Below, piece by piece: positions 24,616-35,971 of a DNA stretch of 64,000 nt (position 1 is its first letter; each line of letters opens with the position of its first letter). Made by a program: the position numbers and the translations under genes. Below the pieces are notes generated by a model. It worked only from the letters and a program-made list of their open reading frames with translations, had not been told where the DNA came from and did not search any database. The stretch lies in contig DF239293.1 in NCBI GenBank assembly GCA_000507305.1, positions 34,526 to 98,525 on the forward strand, read 5' to 3'. This DNA comes from Breviolum minutum Mf 1.05b.01 (taxonomy: Eukaryota > Sar > Dinophyceae > Suessiales > Symbiodiniaceae).

Positions 24616-25421
24616 CTCAAATATCGCAATAGATGCCACCCGTCCCCAAAAAATGCGATTATCCCCTAATCAAGCCTTATCAAGGCCCTAGTTCCTAGGG
24701 GGTATGGCCATTGGGGAGGTGGAGAAATGTAATTAAATGTGCCATGCTTGGAAAAAAATGTTGTTGTGTTCTGAAATGTTTGATCAAAAGTGTAAAAATT
24801 ACCGATACTTAATCAATGTAAAGTTGAATGAATGTGAGTATCAAAAAGTCTATCACAATGATGGCAGCATGCTTAGGCAAATGATTGAACCAAACACATC
24901 ATACACATTGACCTTCCATCTATATCCAACGTGCTTGAGAAAGAAAACATCTCCCTGAAGCTTTAAGGCGTTTCAGCAAATGCAATGGAAAATCAAATAG
25001 GATCAAATAGGATCATCTTCACAAATCCCTAGCACTTCACCACCAAAAAAACCCTTAAGTTTCGCCACAGCTCGCCCCAACAAAAAATGATGCTTGGAAG
25101 AAGACGATCTACTTCCCTTTTGGGAAAATTGTTATTTTCCGGGGTGACAACTGTTTCTTTAAACTTCCAGTGAAGTATGGAATCATTTGAAATAAAAACC
25201 ATTCACATCCAAGAGCCTTTCCAAGAAAAAAACTTAGGCTATCTCTTGGGGTTTCCAATTCCGTAGGCCAACAAAATTGATCAAACACTAACCATATTCA
25301 AAACAACAGGCGACACTTTAACCAAGAAACATGTCACAATTGTGGTCAAGATTGGCATTTTTGCGAGATTGATTGAAAAACAATTCATGCAACATGGAGA
25401 GGTCAATCATCCAATCTCAGC

Positions 25422-25466
25422 CCCCCCTTTGTCTCTGGCCACATCCACTACCACGGACAAATCTTC
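25422..25466 (-). CDS. Exon of unknown protein (15 codons)
   Basis: 45 nt, acceptor CTGTTGCAG|GAAG. It codes for EDLSVVVDVARDKGG. Proposed donor GC (GGGG|GCTGAG) or a later site after GAG. It lies between the beta-rich and coiled-coil parts. Confidence 0.45.
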
Positions 25467-25884
25467 CTGCAACAGTTTACTAGAGTTTGGACTCATTGGA
25501 TGAAGGATGTGGATGATCATCTCAAAGATTTCACACAAAAATCACAAGCCAGGCATATGCCCAATGAAGGGAGCAGAAACTCCAACGATAGGATCTCCTA
25601 TGTGAAAATGCAGGATTTACATTATGGATCAGGTAATCTACAAGTCTTACAATATATGAAAGAAGCACTGAAGAAAGCATCTTTTTTCACTGGTTTGGTG
25701 TATGATCAACCAGTTTAGAAACGGAATAAGGGATGCCCAGTGGCTTGTGCGCTTCTAGCAGAACTCGTGGCTCAATGCCCATTCACAGCTACCACCATCA
25801 ATCATAAACCAAAATTCAAAAAAACACCGAGGGTTTCCAATCAACGAAATGGTTTGCAACCAAATGAGAACAATCCCAACCCAC

Positions 25885-26184
25885 GTTCTATATAGAATCC
25901 TAAATTAACGTAAGTTTCTGTCAAATCTGCTGCAACTGCAGAACACTGGAAAATTCTTGTTGAATGTTGTTGAGTTCCGTCAAACCTAGCCCATCTCACA
26001 CTCAAAGTGGTGTCTTGATCGTAACAGCGCAAAGGAATCACCTGTGTCCTTTCCCTACCAACACTCATAATTATTGATGAGCCAGGCATACAAAACTGAA
26101 CAGAATCTATAGAATATTTTATCACTTGCACTTGTAGTCCCCCAAAAGGTAAATCACCACGGCAAAAAAGAAACTGAACGTCCT
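25885..26184 (-). CDS. Largest exon of tract 2 (about 100 codons), unknown beta-rich domain
   Basis: 300 nt, acceptor ATCAACTAG|AGGAC formed by the end of a transposable element. It codes for EDVQFLFCRGDLPFGG, then ERTQVIPLRCYDQDTTLSVR, then WARFDGTQQHSTRIF. The pattern V-x-P-L-R-x-Y ... L-S-V-R-W-A-R-x-D-G is loosely like PA14-type domains; that is only a suggestion. Donor proposed GAAC|GTGGG; other nearby GTs are possible. Confidence 0.55.
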
Positions 26185-26574
26185 CTAGTTGATGGTTTCA
26201 ACCCATTTGAAAAATATTAGTCAAATTGGATGAATTCCCCAAGCAAGATTGAACAAAAAGACTACACCGTAGTGAAAGTAGATGGCGCAACTACCACTCC
26301 CAAAAGGTGGATTTAGGATACGGGGCCAAGATAAACAAAGACTAATGGGAGTTGTGTCATCGATCTTTTCCAGGTGGTATATATATATATAATATATATT
26401 TATATATGGCCCATATGAGTGTTTCCAAAAATAGGGGTACCCCAAAATGGATGGTTTATAATGGAAAACCCTATTAAAATGGATGATTGGGGGGTACCAC
26501 CATTTACGGAAACACCCATATATACACACTATTTTCATACATCCCATTTTTGTTCACTTTGTTGAAACCACCAC
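26185..26574 (-). mobile_element. Intron coinciding with a family-1 inverted-repeat element (candidate introner), with a nested family-3 element
   Basis: On minus the intron starts GTGGTGGTTTCAAC and ends GTTGAAACCATCAACTAG. These ends are the terminal inverted repeats of family 1, which recurs at least nine more times in the window. The exon borders fall a few bases inside the element ends, and the flanking exons join in frame (KRSLRCSWDL to EDVQFLF). The middle carries an AT microsatellite and a complete family-3 element (26410-26524), which explains why this copy is 390 bp instead of about 105 bp. Confidence 0.55.
26410..26524. mobile_element. Family-3 inverted-repeat element nested in family 1
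   Basis: GAGTGTTTCCAAAAATAGGG ... CATTTACGGAAACACCC, with GGGGTACCCC and its complement inside. Inserted in the 26185-26574 intron element. Confidence 0.7.
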
Positions 26575-26605
26575 CCAGATCCCAAGAGCATCTTAGGCTC
26601 CGTTT
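26575..26605 (-). CDS. Micro-exon (31 nt) before an element-sized intron
   Basis: Acceptor TGACGTCAG|AAAC; ten codons KRSLRCSWDL plus one base, then the donor CTGG|GTGGTGG, which lies in the first bases of a family-1 inverted-repeat element. The phase joins exactly to EDVQFLF of the next exon. A longer open frame on the same strand (DGGVVGQFLTSETEPKMLLG) is the alternative, but its phase does not join. Confidence 0.45.
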
Positions 26606-28282
26606 CTGACGTCAGAAATTGCCCAACCACACCTCCGTCCGGGCTCCACGATAGCCAAAGGCCTAGTTCGCTTTGGGGAATTCTTCGTGAAGGGCACTGG
26701 ATCGTTTGGAAGCTAGAAGTACACACAATTTATATGAACATATATCATGTATATATATAATGTATAAGATGTATACATAATATATGTGTATATATCTAAA
26801 CATGTATCATCATTAGTATTCTCATTAGTTTATCACTATTATGTACTATCAGCATCATTCTTATGTAGCGAAAAAAACGTTAGAACAAAACCAACTTTGG
26901 CTTACAAGAAAAGGGTGCACAGGACAATATAGATATTGCATATGCATTAAACAATATTTTGTTTCCCTTGTTTCCCTTTCTCATGACTTGCCGGAAGAAA
27001 CATGAGTATATGAGTGACATACAGAAGATAAAGGAGTCGGGGCACGCGATATACTTTCAAAAAAAGCGAATCAAATGTATTCGGCCCCGCACAAACCGTA
27101 TACAAAAACACAGGCATCTTACAGTCTTACATTATCTTACTATACGTCCATTGCTCTGTGCCATTTCTCTTGGTCTTGGATGATTTGTCTCACCATCCTT
27201 ATCAAATCTCAAACTAGCAATGCTGGAGCTCCCATTGAGAACATAGAAAAACAATCAACAACATGTCATCTATCTCCATACTTATCTGCAAGTTTGATGC
27301 ATGCAGTTACTTGGCTGTACACCTGCCGGATCTTCCCTCGTCATCCACGTAAAACGTCGCTTCCGTTCCCGTCATAACTGTGTCTCACGTACCTGAGACT
27401 TTCTTCTGGTGAAGGTGCCTGCAGCCTTTGCCGAGAAAAAAAAACATAAGGCCTAACCTCCTCCTCATCATCATCATGTCATACTCAATAAAAAGATTAA
27501 CATGTAGGCTCATATAGATCTATATGATCAATCTGAGTCAATGTGCCAATCTGACTTTTGTGCACCCAAAACCTTCAATGTTTGGGTGGCATGTTTGCTG
27601 TTGCTGAGATTTTCCGTACTGGACAACAAACCACTCTTGTGTTCCAGTGAGATCAGGTCAAATCCATCACAATCCCTGGATACATGTTCTTTATCTATAA
27701 TTATTTGGATTCGCTGAAATTCATGGTTCCGTTAAAACATGTAACAATATACGTATTTGTAAACGTAAATCAATAAATAAATTTGTATATATCATGTACC
27801 TTTCAGTACTTTAGGTCTTAGAACAAAAAACATGTATAAACCTCTTGTTGAGGTCACCTATGATTCATCAAAGGAAGCGTCACATCACAACCCTCCACAT
27901 GCATGGCGTATGGTTAAAACACACCAAGTGCTTGAATGAAACTGGTATCTTATTCTTGATCTGCCCTGTTGTTTACAGGGTTGGAGTAGGCTTTAGACGG
28001 TTGTGGAGGGAACCGATTTCATCTGGGGTTTAGAAAATTGCATAACCTTACGCAAAACCATCCAATTTGTTGATCGGAGAAAGGATTTTCGGATTTGCTG
28101 TGGATTTGCTCTAAAACAAATTGGAATTCAGGGTCCGGTTACCACCAAAGCTCTATATAGTTGACCACTATACAGTTATACATAGATCACGCTACTTCAG
28201 CAATACCTGATTGATAGCTGCATGTTCATTGATAGTTGCCAGTTGCACCGCACTAATAATATAGATTGTTAGATGCTTTCAC
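26606..28282. other. Intron-like, no exon resolved
   Basis: AT microsatellites at 26735-26800 and 27730-27800. A minus open frame at 26610-26720 (DGGVVGQFLTSETEPKM) may be part of an exon but does not join in phase. Confidence 0.35.
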
Positions 28283-28355
28283 TTTCCCCCTGGGGTTTCC
28301 ACCAAGCGTTAGTTGGCAGGGAAGCATCCAACACGGCAGTGAGAAGGTCCAATCT
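28283..28355 (-). CDS. Exon of unknown protein (24 codons)
   Basis: 73 nt, acceptor GACAAG|AGATT, donor GGGGAAA|GTGAAAG. It codes for RLDLLTAVLDASLPTNAWW and then KPQGE. Confidence 0.45.
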
Positions 28356-30059
28356 CTTGTCTATAAAACAAAAACATGACTGGCATCGAACTCATCTGAA
28401 TCATTCTCAGTATGTCATGACACATCAGGAATGTATTGGGAATCTCTCCCACTACATCTCTTTAACAAAAAAACAATGCAAACCGTCCAACCTCTGAATG
28501 GACGCCAGGCATATGTACTCCATCCTCGCATCAATAAGCACAAAAATATACCTTTTGTTTGCTGCCTTCACATTCACATGTTGCAAAAAACAGCAACATA
28601 GTGTCTACCAAACTGGTTTAGGATGACACATGTCCCTCTACAAATGAGAGTCTGTCTTCTCAAACGAGGTCAAAATCTCTATAAATAAATATATATATAT
28701 ATACATATATAAATGAAGGTATCTTCGAGAACACTATATATTGAGAAGTTTGGTGTTACTCCGATACTTAAATATCTTAAACAGGTTTTTCATACAAGGA
28801 TGTATATAATAAACACGCTCAAGAAGCTTCCAAACATCAAACATCTCATTGGATCTCATTTCAACACCAGTAGAACCCCAAACTCAAACACCAAGTAAAC
28901 TTGGAAATGAAACTTGGAACCAAACCCTTTACAACAAAAATGAAGTGTATAACATCCTCAAACATGTTTCTTATCCAGTGACTTGGCAGTTGCCAAGCCT
29001 TCCCTATTCAACTGAACAATTATATAATATATATATATATACATAATATTTCACCAACCTAACTTTTTGTGAAATAAGGGGAGTTACCCCTCCAAAAACG
29101 CTACATTTTGGGGGTTTCTTGTTCGTATCATGAGGTCGCGTTTCAAATTCGACCCTCGCCTGGTGGGACCGATGGTCGGAAAGGGTGGAGTGTGGCCGAC
29201 TGTGATCATGTAACCTTGGTTTTGTCAGAAAGCTTCCCCCGTTGGAATTGGGGGAAACCCAGCCTTGTTGTGAGTGGTCTATTTGTCTACTTTTACCAGG
29301 TTTTTATGGGAGACTGCGCAGAACAAAAAGACTAGTTTGTCAATTCTCAAACACGAAAAACAAAGATAACAAAAGCAAACAACGAGAAACCGAAGTCAAC
29401 ATGGCATTCGAAGGGGGTCAGTTTTGAGTCAACCAAAAACTCTTTTGAGGTGTCAAGATGGTGAGGCCGTTTGCTAGTGTCACATGTCAACTCACGTTTT
29501 TGACACAAACTCAATCACATCCAGAATTCTTTGCCTAGCCATCTATCATGTTGAAAGGATTGGTATCCAACTCATAGACGATAAGATCACATATGACCTG
29601 GAAGTCAACGACCATTAAAAGAACAGTCCCTACTAAAATAAAAATAGTCTTTTCCGAAAGACCATTCATTTAATGGTTTTTGGACTTCCAGGGTATGGTT
29701 TACAACTAAATCGCTCGCACTTCAAACGGACCCTGAAATAGAGGTAAAACACCACCATCTTTTATCATCTCTAGTCGAGGACGGTATCATCAATGACGGA
29801 AATGCGATGTTTCCAAATCAATGTTTCTTTTTGGAAAGGACAGCTATCTGATCACAATCTCTTCTACAAGATGATTCTGCATTGTATAACCCAGGTCTGC
29901 CGTGCTTTTCATGTACAGAGTATTAGTTGCTACACTCCAACTTTCACAAAAAGACGCAATCAAGCTGGAACGGCTGGCAAGTGAATGAAGATCTATCTAA
30001 ATTACCAACAACTTAAAGTATAAATAACTATAAAGTCCACTAGATTCCTGGTTAAAACA
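28356..30059. other. Intron-like with one coding-like patch
   Basis: A GC-rich stretch at 29115-29215 is open on both strands (plus: SRFKFDPRLVGPMVGKGGVW). The inverted-repeat element at 29599 and AT repeats make up much of the rest. Confidence 0.3.
29599..29694. mobile_element. Single inverted-repeat element
   Basis: CCTGGAAGTCAACGACCATT ... TTAATGGTTTTTGGACTTCC, a 96-bp hairpin-like unit seen once. Confidence 0.5.
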
Positions 30060-30190
30060 AAACACAAGCACAAAGATGCCCCGATTCTTTCCAGCTCGCC
30101 GGCTGTTCGGGTCCCCCAGGCTCGGTCAACAAAAAGTCACTGAAGAACTGGCGGAAAAACCCCATGAGGAGGTGGTGCGAAAAACGTCAC
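30060..30190. other. GC-rich coding-like patch, strand unresolved
   Basis: Both strands are open. Plus reads from an ATG at 30075: MPRFFPARRLFGSPRLGQQK and on to a stop. Minus, in a frame without stops, reads SDFLLTEPGGPEQPASWKES. Since all secure exons are on minus, the minus reading is preferred, but I cannot decide. Confidence 0.3.
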
Positions 30191-30579
30191 GAAAAAAACA
30201 TGCTATCCGATATCGTTTTGGATGTTTCCGGAAGGTATAGTATTCATAATACATGTAAACAATATATATATATATATACAAATGATATAATCAAATCTCA
30301 TTAGATGTTTCTAAGTACAGGTAAATATTCCTCAAATAAGAATATATGTTGATTTGTAATATATATATATATATTATATATATACTATATACGTTCATAT
30401 TATCTTGGCGGGAAACATCTGCAGATTTGTAATCACCGTCGAGATCCAAAAGATTTCCGGTTGGTTTCGGTTTTAAAACTCAGTCAAAAAAATGGTGTAG
30501 ATGTTGTTTGAAGTTCAAAACAATAACATAAAGAACCTGTTAAAAGTGATGAATTCATAATCACAAATACTAAGGGAAC

Positions 30580-30698
30580 TTATTCGCCACAAATGGTTCA
30601 ACTTTCTCTACACTATAGGATTTCCCCGGAGGATGAGCCCTGCAATCCAAATTCCACTCATGGCGTGAACACCCAAGTCCCATTTCAACAACACCAAC
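30580..30698 (-). CDS. Candidate exon of unknown protein
   Basis: After acceptor GGAAGAG|GTTGG the frame reads EMGLGCSRHEWNLDCRAHPP, then GKSYSVEKVEPFVANK. It is stop-free and richer in G+C than its flanks. The donor is unresolved. Confidence 0.4.
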
Positions 30699-30963
30699 CT
30701 CTTCCTTCGGCTTCTTTGACAGCACTAGCCTTGTTTCCAAGCAAACACATGTTGACATTGGTAAATGTTGAGAAATGTTGTGAGGACACCGCTTTCAAAA
30801 CTGAAAGGTTCGGGTTTTGCTATATTTGTTGTTTCCTTCCCAGGAAGATCAGCACTTTTGTTTACTGTACAGAGCAAAGAAACTGCGAACATCAACAAAT
30901 GGGTCTGCATTACACACATTTTTGAAAAATAAGCTCCGATGATAATGAGGGGTGCTGCGACAC

Positions 30964-31081
30964 CAGCGAATCACTGCAGGTTGGCTGGTTCTGCCAAGAA
31001 ACAACAATATATTTTCTGTGTGAATCACAACCATAAAATGTTGATAAAGCTTGTTCCCAGCGATTCTACTTTCATCTTTCT
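30964..31081 (-). CDS. Candidate exon of unknown protein
   Basis: After acceptor TTGCCCAG|AGAA the frame reads KDESRIAGNKLYQHFMVVIH, then LGRTSQPAVIRW, ending at donor CGCTG|GTGTCG. It plausibly continues the series; I recognise no motif. Confidence 0.35.
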
Positions 31082-31184
31082 CTGGGCAAACAAAAACGTA
31101 AGATATTGTCAAACAAAAACATAAACACTTCACCCACCAAGCATATCAAATATCATTATCATGTGAAAACTTTAGATATAATTT

Positions 31185-31310
31185 CTTGTTGAAGTTGCGA
31201 ATAAAAACATGTAGCCTCAAATCTCCTGGTGGTTTCATCAAACATCTAACTTCCTTAGCTCTGTCTGTACCATGAAACTCATCTGATACGCAGGAAAACT
31301 CGGTTTGCAC
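31185..31310 (-). CDS. Candidate exon, beta-rich
   Basis: After acceptor GTGCCAAG|GTGC the frame reads VQTEFSCVSDEFHG, then EVRCLMKPPGDLRLHVFIRN. P-P-G-D-L-R-L-H-V resembles the 'P-x-x-x-G-x-Y-x-L-x-V' strand of filamin-like repeats. The lower border is approximate. Confidence 0.45.
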
Positions 31311-31704
31311 CTTGGCACAGCGTCGTGAACAAGCCGTCAACGCCGGTTGGGATACAGATATGATGTGATGTGATAAAAGTAAATACATATATGTTTTCGG
31401 TTTACCAAGACATTCAGTACATAATGTGTATATATATATATATGTGTGTGTGTATGTATGTATATGTATATATGAATATTGACATATGAAACCCCATATT
31501 CATACCAACTGCATAGTCGGATTTCTGAACCATCAATAACAGCATCAAAACAAGATGGACAAAACCAAAAAACAAACGGGAAATGGTCTTGCAGAGTTGA
31601 AACGGGGGTTTAGAAATGTCAGTTTTGGATATTATCCACCCAGTAAAGTAACCTCTCGATTGCCAAGGGCTAAAGACTATATAAAGACCTCTTCAAATAT
31701 TTGG

Positions 31705-31839
31705 GGGATCCCAGGGTCCGATCTATGGTAGTACTCGTTCTTGTGATTCTGCCTATTGTTTGTGAATCTTCCATGTGTTTATTCAGTATCACGCGCCAAT
31801 CAAAGGAGCTCATCTTCCCACCACCCGAATCAATATTGT
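31705..31839 (-). CDS. Candidate exon of unknown protein
   Basis: After acceptor CACAACAG|ACAA the frame reads DNIDSGGGKMSSFDWRVIL and continues to TIGRITRTSTTIDRTLGSP. It is open and on the same strand and series. The lower border is approximate. Confidence 0.4.
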
Positions 31840-32469
31840 CTGTTGTGACCATCAACCCGCCAACAAAATCAAGTTATTCATCAGCCTTATGGTAAACAAA
31901 TTCAAAACAAAATGCATATTCCTTCGAATTACCCCGCCCTCCCAGTAGCAAACACCACCAGGATTATTAAGTTTGTAGTAGAGAATCCCTATCAACCTTG
32001 ATTTGCCGCTGGCATTCTGGGGGAAATAGATCCATCATATTCCACTATTTGAGGCTACAAGCCATCAATGCTGTGCGTTTTTCACCTTTCCCTTTAAAAC
32101 GGCCTTATCCAAACGAAAAACAAGTGATAAGAATGGTTCTGAAACCTCTAGATATCGTGACTTTGCCTCATTTTGGAGATGGTAGGGCTTAGCTACGTAT
32201 GCTGACCAACAGCTTCCAGCATTTCATCTCCTTGGCCCCAAAGTCCTGGTTCACCAAGTTTAGAGGAAGTGAAAACCAAACATTTCCATTCCAAATGTAC
32301 CATCTCTGAAAGGACTTGGTAATGGAACCACTATGGACTCCAACTAAATGCATCTAAATGTTATGACTAAACTCAATCAAAAATGCAGTTGACTTTGGCA
32401 TATAGACCATATTCGAAAATTCAGGGCAAAATTCAGAGGCAGTCATGCTTGCCGAGTTGTGAAGTTTTT

Positions 32470-32580
32470 AGCCTCCAGGGAACGAGAAAACGCATCCCCT
32501 CCCATGAACGCCACTTTTGAGTTGATATTCCGATCTTGCCCTGAACGGTGGGATATATTATATCAGTTTCCTGGAGGGTA
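32470..32580. mobile_element. Family-4 inverted-repeat element
   Basis: AGCCTCCAGGGAACGAG ... CAGTTTCCTGGAGGGTA; inner GGTGGGATATATTA resembles the other copies. A partial relative lies at about 1170-1245. Confidence 0.6.
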
Positions 32581-32674
32581 TCTAAATACTGTTGATAGTT
32601 CAGAATTCCCAAGGCCAACCACCTGAGATGATCAAAAAACCTTGTAGATAGTAGGATTCCAACATTCCAACTAC

Positions 32675-32774
32675 CTTTCCCTCAACAGGTGATCGCCAGA
32701 TGTTCTGTCCATCAACAGTACATTGAAGTTGATATGATTTGGATGTACCCTCTGGAATATCAAAACATAGCTGG
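32675..32774 (-). CDS. Exon, end of a filamin-type repeat
   Basis: 100 nt, acceptor TTTTTGTAG|CCAG, donor GGAAAG|GTAGTTG. It codes for QLCFDIPEGTSKSYQLQCTV and then DGQNIWRSPVEGK. Y-x-L-x-C-x-V-D-G-Q-x-I-x-x-S-P matches the G-strand end of filamin repeats (Y-x-V-x-V-x-x-G-x-x-I-x-x-S-P). An adjacent open stretch at about 32840-32930 (HVEQTARNPDSPLFGIMRLW) may be a neighbouring exon. Confidence 0.55.
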
Positions 32775-34620
32775 CTACAAAAAATCACCATTTCCCAGGA
32801 TGGTTACTAAGGAGTTCCAACCACCTTGGGACCCCGGGACCCCCCACAGTCTCATGATGCCGAACAATGGACTGTCGGGATTCCTGGCTGTTTGTTCAAC
32901 ATGTGCTATCAAGGGTTGAGATATTCAGTCAAGATGTCGAAATCAGCAAATTTCACATGCATACAGTGTCTTAACACAAGGAGTTGGAGTGTTGCTTCAA
33001 GTTCATTATTCTCATAGTTGTTTGTCATTTTGTTTTACCCTCCACATATGAGATATATGTACTGTAGATCTGAGTATTGGAAAGCATCAGTGTTTGCCAG
33101 CAAACATATGCTGAGGAATGCATGCATAGACTCCAAATACGGTGTTTTTCCAACCATATCGCGTTGTGGTCATTAAAACAACTGTCAAACCCGAATTGCT
33201 TAAAAACACTGTAGTACAAGTAGAATAGTGACATTTATGAATAATTGTGTATCAAATTCGCCAGGGTGCGGGATCTCTCCTGTCAACAGAAAGAGTGCTT
33301 ACTGTATCACTTGGGTCTCCGCTTAGAATTGTCAACACCCACCGGTTGAGCACTAATCAACAAGTGACTGCTATAAGATATCCGGTGACTGGTAGCCATC
33401 TAATTATACTAGTGATCAACCAAGGCCATGGACTCACTCAACTTGACCTGAAAAAACCAAGGCCATTTCCAAAACCAAAAGATTTGTGCAGACTATGTGG
33501 CTATGTAAACGTAACATATTGAACAACACAAAAAGAACAAACACCAAACGAGAATTGCCACAAGTTGAAAAGTCTAAGGGAATCTTAGTTGATCCACAAC
33601 GAAAAACCATTCGATCAACCCGAAAAAAACCTCCCAAACCGGATGTATCTCGTTTCATCACACCTTGATCTTCTGCAGTTGTGGGGCTACAATGGACACG
33701 GCCTTGAAGAGATTTCATGGAGATTTTCCGAAGTGGTTGGATATTTTGGTGAGGATTGGATGCTTCATAGGTAGTGAGGCGTAAGGGATTCCATTTCAAG
33801 GTTCACAGAGTCTTTATTCCTTGACATGATCAGGAAAGTCATCTATTTCGACCATGATTTGGCCAATTCATAGGTGATTCACAAGCGGAGGGGTTTGGGA
33901 AAGAAATGAATGGTGCCACTGTTTACTTGGTTGGGGCTTCCAATTTTGAGGTTATTTAGGATCCGTCTCAAGAGGAGTACTATATATACAGTATGTATGT
34001 AGATCCGAATGTCGCGGTCATCCAACGTCATAAAAACATGGGAAGTATGACCATCCCGGCTTGTTCAAACGCTTCATCCGTTGGGTAGGACTAAACTCCT
34101 ACATAATTTGGTTCATGACCATGCCCTAAGCAACTGGAACTTCCATAGCACTCGTAGCTTTTGACATGGAACACCACCCTCAGGGATGACCCCTATTGAG
34201 ATCACTGTACTGTATATAATCATTTCCAACTTTTCTACACTACTATTTTGCTAATAATTTATAAACACTCAACACATGGACTGCGGAGGTTGCGGTCTAA
34301 ACAAGATGTCGTTGTTGTGGACATCCTTCCATGTCAGGTATTGTAGAAACTATTGGTCCGAAACATCTCTGTATAGAATGCCTCTAGATTGAAAAAGAAA
34401 CATCTTGCAAACACAAACCCCACAAACCTATCATCAAACTACAAATAATTTAAGATTAACAAACTAGTGACTATCAATTAATTGTACCTACATTCTTACT
34501 ACAAATAAAGATGAATACATCGCACATGTTGCATCATTGCAAACAAACACGTATGCATAATCCAGTATGATCAAATAACATGATACTGGTAGTAGGAAAA
34601 CACACAAAGTTACTGCCACA
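32775..34620. other. Mostly intron-like, possible exons
   Basis: A minus stretch at about 32840-32930 (HVEQTARNPDSPLFGIMRLW) and a region at 33590-33780 open on both strands for over 60 codons are the only coding-like parts. Confidence 0.3.
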
Positions 34621-34792
34621 ATCTGTGAACAATATCCCTCGAACGTCTCAACATGGCCTTGTCTTCACCGATGCGTAAAGATGTGTGCTGCACAAACAGC
34701 ACACAAGCTTCATCGCCTTGGTGTAAATTCATGAATGGATACATCCCCTGAGGCATATATACCAACATCTTCTCAACAGAAGCTGAGGTAAA
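34621..34792 (-). CDS. Candidate exon of unknown protein
   Basis: After acceptor TTACCTCAG|CTTC the frame is open for about 57 codons, including EKMLVYMPQGMYPFMNLHQG and LRIGEDKAMLRRSRDIVHRL. The donor is unresolved. Position and strand fit the tract; composition alone does not prove coding. Confidence 0.35.
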
Positions 34793-35159
34793 ACAGCCCA
34801 TTTAGTCTAGACCTGGAAAAGGACCCAATGATATCCAATGGAACAGGGGATGTAGGTGATAAAGTGATATCTGCAAGTGATTCACCAGTGATCTAAATGT
34901 TTTACTTGTCACCCTTATGAAACGCCAGCAGAGATGACGAGTTATCATGTATACGGTGAAATCATGGTGTAGCCAGAATTTCGCACATCAAACTGTTACA
35001 GGAGGGGAGAATAAACCTGCATAGTACCGGGAAGTCCTATAGGAAGTCAGACTCAATTGCTAGTTAAGTAAGCCAGGTATTTCACCAACGAAAATACATG
35101 AGGAACAAATTGGGGTGAAACAGCCCGGTGAGCTTATTATGATTGATCCTAAATATCCT

Positions 35160-35261
35160 CTGGTTGGTGGTTGAACCGCCCTTTTGAAAAACATGAGTCA
35201 AATTTGGGAAATTTCCCAAAATAAGGCTGAACATCAAAATAAAAATAAAACCACCACCCAG
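35160..35261. mobile_element. Family-1 MITE copy
   Basis: CTGGTTGGTGGTTGAACCG at the left and AAACCACCACCCAG at the right, about 102 bp. Confidence 0.7.
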
Positions 35262-35862
35262 TTAAACATCGAACACTGTTCAAAAGTCTCAGTCGGTAGG
35301 ATATGTTTCAAAAACAAAATCTTGGATGTTTGGGAGGGCAAGGTTTCGGAATGGGTTTTTGACAGTTTTGTTTCATGGATGTTGACCCCCCCCCCCATGT
35401 ACCTGAAAGAGTTGAAAAGGGGATTTCAAAAAACCTTTGACCTGGAATCTCTCCAAATCCATGGCTATCAAATACAATGCTTTGGACGTCAAATATGTTC
35501 TTTTATATTCCGCATGTTTTTAGAGATCAGCTAAGGCTTGACATTTTGTCAAAACGTTGAAGGGGGCCACAAAATCAGGGATGAAACGATGAAACATGTT
35601 TGCCTCAAAGTCCGTGTTTTAACCACAGCAAGAAGCAATGGCGATTCGACTTTCAGCCATCTACAAGAAAAATCATGCTGATCCTGCGTTGATTCATCTA
35701 GCATGTAAAAGCGTACTGCACAACATATGATAGTCTCAGTGATGGCAGGTTTCATAATATATATATATATCCACATGACACACCCCACTATATACCATTG
35801 ATCCGATGTCCAAAATCAGCAGTCACGACATGTACACAAAACTCCATGGCTGTCCGTTTTAC

Positions 35863-35971
35863 CAAGCCGGAATCTCATCGCTCTGGGGCTCGGACTTAAG
35901 CCTTTTACAAAGGCTTTGATACTTTGCTCCTCGCAAGGCGGAACAGGTTTCCAACCGGTTAAGGGGGAAAC
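35863..35971 (-). CDS. Exon, start of a filamin-type repeat
   Basis: 109 nt, acceptor CTTCTCAG|GTTT, donor GGCTTG|GTAAAAC. It codes for VSPLTGWKPVPPCEEQSIKA, then FVKGLSPSPRAMRFRL. S-x-x-K-A-F-x-x-G-L-S-P followed by a strand resembles the first strands of filamin/ABP280 repeats (V-x-G-x-G-L-...-F-x-V). Family assignment is by eye only. Confidence 0.55.

Noticed and set aside
25500-25718. 72-codon plus frame with DDHLKDFTQKSQARHM
   Set aside because: No support beyond openness; opposite strand to all secure exons.
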